A stretch of 64,000 nt of DNA from a bacterium 0.1xD8-71 (lineage in GTDB: Bacteria > Bacillota > Clostridia > Lachnospirales > Lachnospiraceae): the NCBI GenBank assembly GCA_003612405.1, contig RAYR01000008.1:186001-250000 (forward strand), given 5' to 3'. The notes below the pieces were generated by a model. The model was not told the DNA's origin and did no database searches. It worked only from the letters and a program-made list of their open reading frames with translations. Both the position numbers and the translations under genes were made by a program. Position 1 is the first letter of the stretch; each line of letters opens with the position of its first letter. Of the stretch, positions 34,806-43,673 are shown piece after piece.

Positions 34806-35012
34806 TTACACGGATTCTTCCACCAACCCATAAATCTGATACAAAGAAAGCATATTCTGATACATCAGCTTGCGCGCCATCAACTGCTGATAGGTTACCG
34901 TCTTTACTTTCCCATCCGCTTTCATTTTATTCATGGAAGATATCATATCGGCATACTCTTTCTGCACTGCGGCAAGCATCTTTTCAAATGCTTCTAATCT
35001 CTTTTGATCCAT
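34806..35012 (-). CDS. Small conserved-looking helical protein
   Basis: 68 residues from the ATG at 35012 after AAGGAGGAGGCACAT. The sequence MDQKRLEAFEKMLAAVQKEY, then KVKTVTYQQLMARKLMYQNM, is helical and charged with no membrane segment. Similar small proteins occur as stand-alone genes in Clostridia, but I know of no function. It lies 34 nt downstream of the surface protein gene and may share its transcript. The longer open frame upstream overlaps that gene and is not used. Confidence 0.65.
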   Translation of the reverse strand: MDQKRLEAFEKMLAAVQKEYADMISSMNKMKADGKVKTVTYQQLMARKLMYQNMLSLYQIYGLVEESV

Positions 35013-35046
35013 ATGTGCCTCCTCCTTCACTTTACCGAGTCTGCAT

Positions 35047-36999
35047 CTATTGTTTCCTTTTACGACCGCTCTTTTGGGAAGAGCCTGTCCGTCTCCGCCT
35101 GCTTCTGCGGGTTCTGCCTGCATGAATGAAATATGCCGCCACACCAACACCGGCTGACAATGTTATCAATCCTAATATCAGAACAATATTCCTGGTTTTG
35201 TCGATTTTCTGTTTCACAGTCATAGGCTGATGTAACCCGGCATCTCCATCTGTTCCCTCCTGGGCGGCAGCCGCCAGTTCCTTTGACATGACATCCATGG
35301 TTTCCGTTTCTGTCTGAACTACATCCGCACCTGTTTCATTTACGGAAGGATTCCTGTTTCCCTCCGTATTCTGATTCTTATTGTTATCTGTATGGCTGTT
35401 CGCGTTCTCTATGGGGTTTGTGTTCAATACGGTATTCCCGGCATCATGCTCACCTGCCGGATCCGTAATCGGTTCTGTAGCTGCAATATTATCTGGAAAA
35501 CCGGCAGAATCATTCAAAACATCCGTGTTCGATGACTGGCTGTCACCTGATGTATTGGTATCACTGTTATCGCCTTCATGTTTCCCGGAATCTTTGTCTA
35601 AGGATTTTCCATCATCTGACGGTTTATTGTCATTGGACGGTTTCTGATCCTCAGATGGTTTAGGATTGTCTGACGGCTTTTGATCACCTGACGGCTTATC
35701 GGTAGAATCCTCCTCGGGATTCTCCGGCGGATTTACAATAGAAGTGTCACCACCCAGGCTGTCGCCCAAATCCTCCGCCGCCTCCATATTGTACGCTGCA
35801 TACCGGAGTACATTGGAGTAATATTTTTTATTTTCTTTTTCCCCTCGCAGACGGATATAGATATAAGAATACTGAGCGGTATCCCACTGACTACATGGAA
35901 AAGAGATGGAGAATCCGGCATTGTCCGTTGCTGCCATTTCCTCTTTATCTATCACCCAATTTATACCGTCAAAAGAGTATTCCGATGCCACCATAATGGG
36001 AAGGTCTTCTTTCGGTTTTGTATAGCCTCCCTGAAAGTAATAAGCATTTGCATATATATAGGCATCCACATTGGTAAAAGTCAGCGGATAATCATTATAA
36101 ACAACCGTACATACCGGCGCTACATCGTATGTTACCTCAGATGAAAAGCCTTTTACCTGAAAACGCAGTCTTTTCTCCTGCTGCCTTTCAGTCCCTTTAA
36201 GATTCCACGAAACAGGTACCAGCTGATGACTCTGAATCTGTCCTTGAAAATTCACAGTACCTTTTATCTCTGTCGGAAGCAGATCGTCTACCACCTGTCC
36301 CTTTTCCACAATGACACAGACTTTGTCCGATTGTGTAACGAACGGTGTATCCGCATAATGAATATCTCCTGATATCTGATTCTCCACATAGGTGTCCGCT
36401 ATGACAAGCCCGGCACCTTCCTCCTGCCATATCACATACTGCCCGGCAGACATATCGGTACTGCTCTCCACGATAACACCATCAAGCGTAAGCATACCGC
36501 CTTTCATCACCCGAAAAATACTCTGGCCGCCGTTCTTTCCCCGAAAGATAAGATGCCCGTCACTTATAAAAGTGATTTTACCGCTTGCCGTAATCATGTA
36601 CCCATCAGTATCCACAATAATGTCCGGCCGATTGGCTCCGTTAGGGGTAAAATAATAGAACTCTCTCAGAATAATATTGCCTGTAAGCTTGACTCTGCCG
36701 CCATAATTTTTGTGTGCATCCATCCACTCCTTAAACTCGTCGGCCGTGGCTACCGTATCCGGCTCTGTGTCAGAATCCGAAGACTGCTCTGCGTCCTGGC
36801 TGATATCTGCTCCGGCATCGGGCTTCGTATTTTGCCCCTTATCTGTATTGTAATCCTCTTCTTCATAAGAGGATTCTGTCACAGGTTCCGCATCTCGCTG
36901 TGGCTGTGCCATTGCCACAGATGCGTCAAACAGATATGATGAAAATGCAAGTATGAAAGTCAATATCCATAAGTAAGTTTTTCTATTGGAGATCATCAT
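35047..36999 (-). CDS. Secreted, membrane-anchored surface protein with low-complexity KPSD repeats
   Basis: About 650 residues. A signal peptide (MMISNRKTYLWILTFILAFS) precedes an acidic spacer and a globular part at ~75-400 with beta-helix-like stretches (GHLIFRGKNGGQSIFRVMKG). A Ser/Asp/Asn/Pro-rich linker of KPSDNPKPSEDQKPSNDNKP type follows. The C-terminus has a membrane helix NIVLILGLITLSAGVGVAAY and an RRSRRRR tail, so it stays in the membrane without an LPxTG motif. The exact ATG is uncertain (36999, 36996 or 37011) because no strong ribosome site is seen. Function unknown. Confidence 0.72.
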   Translation of the reverse strand: MMISNRKTYLWILTFILAFSSYLFDASVAMAQPQRDAEPVTESSYEEEDYNTDKGQNTKPDAGADISQDAEQSSDSDTEPDTVATADEFKEWMDAHKNYGGRVKLTGNIILREFYYFTPNGANRPDIIVDTDGYMITASGKITFISDGHLIFRGKNGGQSIFRVMKGGMLTLDGVIVESSTDMSAGQYVIWQEEGAGLVIADTYVENQISGDIHYADTPFVTQSDKVCVIVEKGQVVDDLLPTEIKGTVNFQGQIQSHQLVPVSWNLKGTERQQEKRLRFQVKGFSSEVTYDVAPVCTVVYNDYPLTFTNVDAYIYANAYYFQGGYTKPKEDLPIMVASEYSFDGINWVIDKEEMAATDNAGFSISFPCSQWDTAQYSYIYIRLRGEKENKKYYSNVLRYAAYNMEAAEDLGDSLGGDTSIVNPPENPEEDSTDKPSGDQKPSDNPKPSEDQKPSNDNKPSDDGKSLDKDSGKHEGDNSDTNTSGDSQSSNTDVLNDSAGFPDNIAATEPITDPAGEHDAGNTVLNTNPIENANSHTDNNKNQNTEGNRNPSVNETGADVVQTETETMDVMSKELAAAAQEGTDGDAGLHQPMTVKQKIDKTRNIVLILGLITLSAGVGVAAYFIHAGRTRRSRRRRTGSSQKSGRKRKQ

Positions 37000-37201
37000 G
37001 AAACACACCATACTTTCCCAATATATGTTACAGGCATTTCTTATCGGAATCGGCACAACCATATTTACCCTGTTCGGGCTGTCGAATATTACCTACTATA
37101 ATAACAAATATATAGCAAAAGCGGCGACCATACAAGAAAAATTTACACAAATTTCCAAGAAAGGATATTGTTCGCTCATTGACTGAAATTACAATACTCC
37201 T

Positions 37202-37501
37202 CTACGATACGTATCGCAATTTCCCTGGCCCCATCTCATCTATAACCTCCCGAAAATACCAGACACAGGATGTCCGAAAAGCTTCTTCAAAGGCAATATC
37301 CTTATTCCAATTTTCATTCCAGAATATCTCTCCGCTCCATGAGTGCGTGGAAGTATCCGGTTCCAGGATTCCATTTTCCATGGCAAGCACGGAAGATACA
37401 ATCTTAAAAGTAGAGCGGGGAGATCTCCTGGAATCGGCAAGTTCCGGATTATATATCAGATAACGTGAGGAGGACGTCATACCGTATATGTTTGTTGACA
37501 T
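37202..37501 (-). pseudogene. BlaR1-type penicillin-binding sensor fragment
   Basis: The frame reads YLIYNPELADSRRSPRSTFK, giving the active-site SxxK (STFK) of class D beta-lactamases and BlaR1 sensor domains. ENGILEPDTSTHSWSGEIFW and AFRTSCVWYFREVIDEMG follow, as in these domains. About 100 residues remain, and the N-terminal peptidase and membrane part and the C-terminal KTG region are missing. No blaI or lactamase gene is nearby. Confidence 0.75.
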
Positions 37502-37525
37502 TGGTTATGATATCTCTATTCATCC

Positions 37526-37720
37526 TCATCTCTTATAACAATACTGCATCTCCCGTAACATTTTCCCGCCAATCTCATACTCCATAGAACGTCCGGCTGA
37601 TGTAAACCCACATTTTTCATAAAATTTCCTGGCTCTTAAATTTTCTTCCAGCACCCATAAAAAGATATCCTGAAAACCAAGCTTATGTAATTCCGTAACC
37701 ACTGCTTTCCACTCTGTTTA
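37526..37720 (-). pseudogene. GNAT acetyltransferase C-terminal fragment
   Basis: The minus strand reads EWKAVVTELHKLGFQDIFLW, VLEENLRARKFYEKCGFTSA and ends REMQYCYKR-stop. These are the last strands of a GNAT domain (the N-x-R-A-R-x-F-Y motif). The acetyl-CoA binding half is absent. Confidence 0.75.
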
Positions 37721-37746
37721 TTTCCTCCAATGTTCTTACGGCTGCA

Positions 37747-38691
37747 TCAACGGATATCGCAAAAACTGAGTTGCACTTCCTTCACAGATTTCACCGGCCT
37801 GACTGTCACTCTGTCTTCTTTCCTGATATCCCCGCAAAGAAGCGGTGATGCCGGGTCATATTTCCCATATCTTACCATTGCTTCTTCCTGGCTGTAATTG
37901 GCATAACAATAGGCACATCCGCTCTGGCAGGTATGATAGATACCCACATCAATGCTTTCCAGACAGCCACACGCTTCACGCTGGTTCTTATCTTTGCCGG
38001 CCTTTATCCGACTGCCCGTCAAAGATTCTATCAATCCTTTGTCAATACAGCTGTTATGCTTTATGCCGCACTGCTCCAGATCCATATTCTCCGCACAGCT
38101 TCCGATTTCCATACCATTTTCCCCGGCAATCTCACTAAGCCGTCCGGCAAAAACAGACAATTGCGTCTCCTCCAGTTCATATACTTTCAGGGCATCCATT
38201 CTCTTCTGATTCTTCACATATCTGTCCACAAAACTGATCACACACTTATTGGTATATCCCCGCAATGCCCCGGCTATCTGCGCGAACGCCCGCAGGTGAT
38301 ACCCCGGTGTATACTTATCATTGAAAAGAATAGGATCATACCGCCAGACGACTCTTTGTGCGCCAATCCTCTTTGACAAATCTTGAAAGACCGGTATGAC
38401 AACATCCTTTTTATGCGGCACATTTCTTTCAATATCCGTTCCATATCCTGTGAGCGTGAATTGAAAATAATAAGGATAAGCTTTCAATTCCTCCAGTCCT
38501 GCAAGCATCGGTGCCGGATTTTTTGTCCAGAACACAATACAGTCCACAACCTCCGGCGACAGGTCAATTTTACTCACCTGGTGCATATTTACGGGGTTAC
38601 GGACAAATAAGAACCCTTCCTTTATGCGGTTGTAAAACCAATCGGAATAATAACCAGGAATATCTGTCCTTCTGCTTGCACTGAGTATCAC
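37747..38691 (-). CDS. DUF1848 family protein with C-terminal Cys cluster
   Basis: 314 residues. MILSASRRTDIPGYYSDWFY, VVDCIVFWTKNPAPML and GAQRVVWRYDPILFNDKYTP are DUF1848 hallmarks. The C-terminal CQSGCAYCYANYS looks like a metal-cluster site, as in radical-SAM-related proteins. Activity is unknown. It is the last gene of the exosortase operon, five bases after the hydrolase gene. Confidence 0.88.
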   Translation of the reverse strand: MILSASRRTDIPGYYSDWFYNRIKEGFLFVRNPVNMHQVSKIDLSPEVVDCIVFWTKNPAPMLAGLEELKAYPYYFQFTLTGYGTDIERNVPHKKDVVIPVFQDLSKRIGAQRVVWRYDPILFNDKYTPGYHLRAFAQIAGALRGYTNKCVISFVDRYVKNQKRMDALKVYELEETQLSVFAGRLSEIAGENGMEIGSCAENMDLEQCGIKHNSCIDKGLIESLTGSRIKAGKDKNQREACGCLESIDVGIYHTCQSGCAYCYANYSQEEAMVRYGKYDPASPLLCGDIRKEDRVTVRPVKSVKEVQLSFCDIR

Positions 38692-38696
38692 CTATA

Positions 38697-39497
38697 TCAC
38701 CCCCTCAAGAACCGCAGAATCCGTTCATTATAATCCGGTACCTCCTCATACGCGGCATGACCCAGATCATCATACATATAAATCTCACACCCAAGCACTT
38801 CCGCAATCTCCCTGGACGCCTGCCCTGTCACCACCTTGTCCTTCCAGCCTCCGATCACCAATACCGGACAGGTAATCTTATGAAGTTCCGGATAGCTATT
38901 ACAAGTCAGACAAGTCCTTGCCAGTACAGTAAAACGGCCCAGGTCTTTCGACCTGACGATTTTTCTCAAAACCGGAAACAGCCATCTGTACTTTTTCATG
39001 TAAGCTGCAGAATACATTTTCTCAAACATATCTGTGACGATTGCTCCATATGCATCCGCCTTGGCCATACGGATCCAATCCTGAATGACCCGTTCCACAA
39101 CTTCATTACTCCTTGATGTAGTGACACCCAACACCAGCTTCTGCACCAGATGGGGATAATTGATGGCAAGATACTGTGCAATCATACCGCCCTGGGAAAT
39201 TCCAAACACATGGGCTCTGTCAAGATGTAACTGCTCCATTGCCCGTGCAGCATCATCCGCCATATCTCGGATGGTGTATCCTTCCGGTATATCAGCCCTT
39301 TTATCCAGAACATACACGGTATACTCTCCGGCAAAAACCCGGTACATATAGGCTAACGCGAAAGCCGCCTCCTGTACCTTCTGAAAACTCAGACCCGGAA
39401 GCATAATCAGATTCTTTTCTCCGGTTCCAAAACGGACACAACCTAAAGAAGTATTATCTATGGTCAGTGTTATCTTCTTCACATGACAAAACCACAT
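38697..39497 (-). CDS. Alpha/beta hydrolase
   Basis: 266 residues. Nucleophile elbow is FGISQGGMIAQYLA (G-x-S-x-G), the acid lies in VLVIGGWKDKVVTG, and the histidine in YDDLGHAAYEE, all at the right spacing. There is no signal peptide. The start overlaps the exosortase-like gene by 44 nt, so translation is probably coupled. Substrate unknown. Confidence 0.88.
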   Translation of the reverse strand: MWFCHVKKITLTIDNTSLGCVRFGTGEKNLIMLPGLSFQKVQEAAFALAYMYRVFAGEYTVYVLDKRADIPEGYTIRDMADDAARAMEQLHLDRAHVFGISQGGMIAQYLAINYPHLVQKLVLGVTTSRSNEVVERVIQDWIRMAKADAYGAIVTDMFEKMYSAAYMKKYRWLFPVLRKIVRSKDLGRFTVLARTCLTCNSYPELHKITCPVLVIGGWKDKVVTGQASREIAEVLGCEIYMYDDLGHAAYEEVPDYNERILRFLRG

Positions 39498-40278
39498 TGT
39501 AAGCCTCGGCCTTTCCTGTTTTTTTACATGGTATCATAACTAACTTCTCCAGGTCAAATAAGGCCGTTTTTCTCTTTTTCACCACACAAAATATCATGCA
39601 TACAGACATGCACACCCCCATCACGGCCGCCGCATACTGGCCGAATCCCTGCCAGTTCTGATGCCACATCCTGCTGACAAAAGGCAGTGCCAGAACAAGC
39701 AGCAGATACCAGAACAATGGAACCCTTAGTCCTTTTACGGAACGGTCTGACGCCATAAGACGGTAAATCACACATAACGCCGTAAAATAAGTAACGGTTC
39801 CAATCAATGTATGAAGTCTGTCCGGTGTAAGCCACCCTTGCAACAGATGCAGTTCTTCCAATAGAATGGGTATCCTGATGGCAAGCACAATACGAATCCC
39901 GTTTACAAAAATGGTAAAACAATATGCCAGTATCATGCTGGACACAAGTCTGCCGTATTTCCTTCGCATGCCTTCTTTTGGTGCATATACCGGCATAAAA
40001 AGAAACATCAGAAAAGTCAGCAGCATAAATCGGATGCCGGAGCAGGAGGCTGCAATCAGAAACTGGTAAAAATGATTCACGTATCCTTGATGCGGCAGAT
40101 ACTCAAAGGATATCCCGCCCAGGATACCGGCCCACCTTGCGGTGGGTGCCAGTATCCACAGGAGAATATCTGTATCGCTTGTCCTGCCAAAATAACGCAT
40201 GACCAGAATGATCATACCTGCTGCCAGATAAAGAGGCCAGTCTTTTTGTATCCTTGCTTTTATCTCACATTTCTTCAT
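39454..40278 (-). CDS. Exosortase-family transpeptidase (XrtK-like)
   Basis: Polytopic membrane protein of 274 residues, about eight helices. The exosortase catalytic residues are visible: Cys in FLIAASCSGIRFMLL, Arg in IFVNGIRIVLAIRI and His in PDRLHTLIGTVTYF. Exosortases cut and process proteins bearing a C-terminal PEP-CTERM-like tail. The subtype resembles exosortase K, but the assignment is tentative. It follows the VIT-VWA gene by two bases, and that protein ends in a short motif, helix and arginine-rich tail that fits a dedicated substrate. The C-terminal ~70 residues after the last helices are unassigned. Confidence 0.8.
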   Translation of the reverse strand: MKKCEIKARIQKDWPLYLAAGMIILVMRYFGRTSDTDILLWILAPTARWAGILGGISFEYLPHQGYVNHFYQFLIAASCSGIRFMLLTFLMFLFMPVYAPKEGMRRKYGRLVSSMILAYCFTIFVNGIRIVLAIRIPILLEELHLLQGWLTPDRLHTLIGTVTYFTALCVIYRLMASDRSVKGLRVPLFWYLLLVLALPFVSRMWHQNWQGFGQYAAAVMGVCMSVCMIFCVVKKRKTALFDLEKLVMIPCKKTGKAEAYNVVLSCEEDNTDHR

Positions 40279-40280
40279 CG

Positions 40281-42290
40281 TTATCCCTCTTGCCTTCGCC
40301 GGCGATAGCGTCTGAAAAATATCATACCCGTCAGCAATACCATCAGCAATACTGTCCCTGGTTCCGATCCCACACGATACCCAACAGCCAGATCAGAAAC
40401 TTCCAACGGAAGCGGAAGAGGCTGGTCAACATCAGTGGCATCACCCTCGGGATTGCGCACCACATCCAGTACCGCAATAAAGGAAGTGTAGGGGGTAATC
40501 ATATGATAATCCAGGCCAATCTGTGTCACTTCTTTCTTAACAGCATCACTGTCAGTCTCCTGCCCATAGTCAGTCAGACGTTCCACTCTCTTACGCGCCC
40601 ACAGATACCCGACTGCGTTATTCTCCCCGATCATTGCATCTGCCACGTTTATGGTCTGGCTATACTTTCCTTTACCGGTCATACCCTCAATCTGAATCGT
40701 CCCGGCCGCCTCGCCTTTCCACTTTCCAAGCAGAACAATCGGCTTCTTTGCATAAAGGGTGGGTATCACAACCGGTTCCACATCATAAGTATCAAAGCCG
40801 TCAAAGGATACCTTAATATCCGTCAGTACCGGGGACTGTATGTAAGTGCGGAACTGATCGGCTATCTTGGAAGCTTCCCCGGTATCCGTAGCAATAAAGG
40901 GTTCTCCCTGTCCGATGGAAGCGATCCCCTCGATCAGATAACGGTTCACTGCCGAACCGATTCCAAAGGAAAAGAAGTCCGCCTGATTCATATGGTCATT
41001 TACAATCTGAAATATTTCTTTTTCACCGCTGATATAACCGTCACTGATAATGACAATATTGCGGGAGACACCTCGCATTGCCGGTGTGTCCAGCGCATCC
41101 TCCAGCGCCTCGGCCAGCTCCGTGCCACCGGTGCCCGTCTGTTCTTTGATCAGACAGGCCGCCTTACTGATATTTTCCTGGGTCGCAGGAACGGAACGGT
41201 CGGCCATTTTCAGGGAAGTCCCGGAAAAGAGAATCAAGTTAAAGCAGTCTGTCTCCCGCAGCCCGGAAACCAGATTGTAAATCAGGCCCTTGGCTGTCTC
41301 TAACGGGAATCCGGACATGGAACCGGATACATCCAGTACAAAAATATATTCTCTGGGCGGAATCTCGTCCGTCTGACAATGCTCCGGCGGCTGTACCATC
41401 AGCATAAAGAAGTTTTCTTTCTCCCCCTTGCTGGTGATAAGTCCGGTGTTGATCTGTTCCCCTGTCAGTTTATAATTCAAAATAAAATCACGGTTGCCGG
41501 CATAATCCGAAGGATCCTTCAAACCCACATCCGCCATGGTATCTCCCTTTTCCTGAATGATAATATCATGGGAACTGCTTGTCAGCTCCGCTATGGGTAC
41601 ACCCGTAGAAACGGATACATGGATATTGTACGTATCAGAAGGTGCAGATCCATTGGCAAGATATGGGATGCCCGTCCACTCCTCTCTGGTTCCGGTATCG
41701 TCCAACGCAGGACTTACATAGCGCGGCCCCACAACCGTGGGATAGACAAACTGGTATACGCCTTCCGTGGGCATAATCAATTCCGTATAATGCAGTTCAA
41801 TCCGCACTTCGTCACCCGGCATGATGTTTGCTACATCCATGGTAAACACATTGGCTCTCTCTTCAGACAACATGGAAGCACTTTTTCCCTCACTTTTGGC
41901 TGTTTCAAATTCCTGCTTTGCTTCCTCTTTTTCTTTAATCACTGCCGTCACTGTCTGATTCCCGATCTGCATCTGCATACCGTGTACCGTAACTTTGGTA
42001 GATGCCGGGAAAATATAGCTGGCATTGATCGGTTTGCTTCCCTCATTGGCATATGTCTGTACCACGTAGGTATCTGCAATAATCCCCTGGATTGATACAT
42101 TGACATCCGTGCTTTTCAGTGGAAAGCTGTCCACTCCCGGCTCCTGACTCTCCACATAAAAATATGGGGAATTGGTTTTGTCCTCATTTTCTGTACTTTC
42201 TTCTGCGCGTACCACCGGCACATAACTCATAAGCAGAATAAATGCCGACAAAATACATAACAGCTTTTTGTGTTTATTGTATTGTTTCAT
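40281..42290 (-). CDS. VIT and von Willebrand factor A domain protein with exosortase-type C-terminal tail
   Basis: 669 residues from the ATG at 42290 (GGATGGAGGTAAC upstream). A signal peptide (KKLLCILSAFILLMSYVPVV) precedes a VIT domain (NASYIFPASTKVTVHGMQMQ, KEEAKQEFETAKSEGKSASM). The VWA domain has a complete MIDAS (FVLDVSGSMSG, then TGTGGTELAEAL and IISDGYISG). The tail VGSEPGTVLLMVLLTGMIFF-RRYRRRR is a sorting signal of the motif-helix-Arg type. It is the first gene of an operon with the exosortase, hydrolase and DUF1848 genes. Probably an exported adhesion or envelope protein. Confidence 0.88.
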   Translation of the reverse strand: MKQYNKHKKLLCILSAFILLMSYVPVVRAEESTENEDKTNSPYFYVESQEPGVDSFPLKSTDVNVSIQGIIADTYVVQTYANEGSKPINASYIFPASTKVTVHGMQMQIGNQTVTAVIKEKEEAKQEFETAKSEGKSASMLSEERANVFTMDVANIMPGDEVRIELHYTELIMPTEGVYQFVYPTVVGPRYVSPALDDTGTREEWTGIPYLANGSAPSDTYNIHVSVSTGVPIAELTSSSHDIIIQEKGDTMADVGLKDPSDYAGNRDFILNYKLTGEQINTGLITSKGEKENFFMLMVQPPEHCQTDEIPPREYIFVLDVSGSMSGFPLETAKGLIYNLVSGLRETDCFNLILFSGTSLKMADRSVPATQENISKAACLIKEQTGTGGTELAEALEDALDTPAMRGVSRNIVIISDGYISGEKEIFQIVNDHMNQADFFSFGIGSAVNRYLIEGIASIGQGEPFIATDTGEASKIADQFRTYIQSPVLTDIKVSFDGFDTYDVEPVVIPTLYAKKPIVLLGKWKGEAAGTIQIEGMTGKGKYSQTINVADAMIGENNAVGYLWARKRVERLTDYGQETDSDAVKKEVTQIGLDYHMITPYTSFIAVLDVVRNPEGDATDVDQPLPLPLEVSDLAVGYRVGSEPGTVLLMVLLTGMIFFRRYRRRRQEG

Positions 42291-42370
42291 GTTACCTCCA
42301 TCCTTCCTTATACCAATTGTAGGTTCTGCGGATTTTCCCGCAATGATATCTGTTGGTTTCATGCTACAAT

Positions 42371-42458
42371 ACAAAGGCATCATTCCTGCATCAAATGTGT
42401 ATCATAACGGCATCATTTATGCATCAAAGAACCATCAAATTTGCATCGAAGTTGCATC
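42371..42458 (-). repeat. Eight tandem 11-bp repeats, consensus GATGCANNNTT
   Basis: On the minus strand GAT(G/A)(C/G) begins at 42458, 42447, 42436, 42425, 42414, 42403, 42392 and 42381, exactly 11 bp apart. Units include GATGCAACTTC, GATGCAAATTT, GATGCATAAAT and GATGCAGGAAT. The rpn stop codon (42435-42437) lies across units 2 and 3, and the array ends 80 bp before the VIT-VWA start. Confidence 0.85.
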
Positions 42459-43385
42459 ATCCTCCAGACCAAACTCAATAAGCAGCTTCTTCTGAAGTTT
42501 TCGGTTGGACAGGGAATCCATAAATTCCTTACTCCGTCCTGCCTCTCTTAACAGAAGACCCAGTTTGTTTATTATCACTTCCCCCTCTTCTCTTCCTTTT
42601 TCCCAGCTCTCGCTTCGTATTGTCCTCTCATACTTCTCTACATCAAACTCTTCCAGTATCATTCCCAACACCTCCGCCCGATTTTTTAACAGAAATTCTC
42701 TTAAAATACCTTTTTCTATACAGTGGTCCACCGCTTGGTTTAAGGCTGTCTGTACATCCTTCTCTAAAGACATATAATTTCTTGTCACAGCCACCATTAT
42801 GGAATACTCCTTGAGAACTTTACACTTATCCATCAACAGCTTATTATATCCATAGTTTATATTGAGCATCCGCACATTTAACTCCACATCAGCTCTCACT
42901 TTTTTATTCTCAAAGGCGTTTGACAGTTTCAGCGTCTGCTCTTCTGGCATATCCTTCGTACCGTTATAAAAGACAATGCACTGTGGCGTAGGCAGGCTGA
43001 TCCGCCCTGTTCCATAAAGGCTCCTCTCTGCCCGTTCTATCACCATCTGGTACTCCTGGGCCAGATAAATCAGAAAACGTACCGGCAGATTTGGACTGTA
43101 AGTACTCTGGTGTTCATACAAATTTAATGTGCCGGACAGGATATAAGCTAAATCATTTTTCATCACCACATAAACTGCACTTTCGATTGTCACAATCTCA
43201 AGCTGCGATGCATCCTGATACGCTGTCCCATTTAGGGCATTATACAAGTCAAGAAGCGCATTACGATCTTTCTCGAAGAGGTATCGGAAAAGTCTGTCCT
43301 TTACCGTCTGCTGTACCCGTTTGTGCTTCGGATGAGTGTCATATTTCCCGTTCCTCTTTTTCTTCTTTTGTCTTCTTTTTGACAT
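42435..43385 (-). CDS. Rpn family recombination-promoting nuclease (PD-(D/E)XK)
   Basis: 316 residues from the ATG at 43385, with AAAGGAGG upstream. KDRLFRYLFEKDRNALLDLY is the N-terminal Rpn signature. Catalytic-like residues lie in NDLAYILSGTLNLYEHQST (D...E-x-Q). The C-terminal SWEKGREEGEVIINKLGLLL is the charged helix common to the clostridial branch. E. coli Rpn proteins are DNA nucleases held in check by a C-terminal product translated from within the gene, and some act against phage. The last codons lie inside an 11-bp tandem array, so the C-terminus should vary between strains. Confidence 0.85.
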   Translation of the reverse strand: MSKRRQKKKKRNGKYDTHPKHKRVQQTVKDRLFRYLFEKDRNALLDLYNALNGTAYQDASQLEIVTIESAVYVVMKNDLAYILSGTLNLYEHQSTYSPNLPVRFLIYLAQEYQMVIERAERSLYGTGRISLPTPQCIVFYNGTKDMPEEQTLKLSNAFENKKVRADVELNVRMLNINYGYNKLLMDKCKVLKEYSIMVAVTRNYMSLEKDVQTALNQAVDHCIEKGILREFLLKNRAEVLGMILEEFDVEKYERTIRSESWEKGREEGEVIINKLGLLLREAGRSKEFMDSLSNRKLQKKLLIEFGLEDDATSMQI

Positions 43386-43523
43386 ATCATATCCTCCTTT
43401 TATGTAGCAGGATACAATATGCCGTTGCCATCTATGCCCGTCCATCTTTTCTCCTGCCGTTTTCTGTTATGTTTCAAAGAGAAATCCGACAGAAGCTGTC
43501 TTGAATGTGCAGAGCGCACACCT

Positions 43524-43553
43524 GTTAGAATTTCTTTGATGAATTAATTCTAA
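43524..43553. promoter_or_regulatory. Inverted repeat upstream of rpn
   Basis: GTTAGAATT at 43524-43532 and AATTCTAAC at 43545-43553, 12-nt centre. It could be an operator for rpn or a weak terminator. The rest of 43386-43673 shows no gene. Confidence 0.45.
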
Positions 43554-43673
43554 CGGTCTGATAATGGAATGTCAATACAATTTATTGAATTATTTTAACG
43601 TTATTTCGTTTTGTGCAGGCGAATGTCCCAATCAGAATAAACGCAGGCTCTCCGCTCTAAATTTATGCTTTCT

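Noticed and set aside
36986-37186. Plus-strand 66-codon ORF with a GGAG before an internal ATG and a membrane-like stretch
   Set aside because: It is antisense to the signal peptide region of the surface protein, whose hydrophobic codons produce hydrophobic antisense codons; no independent support.
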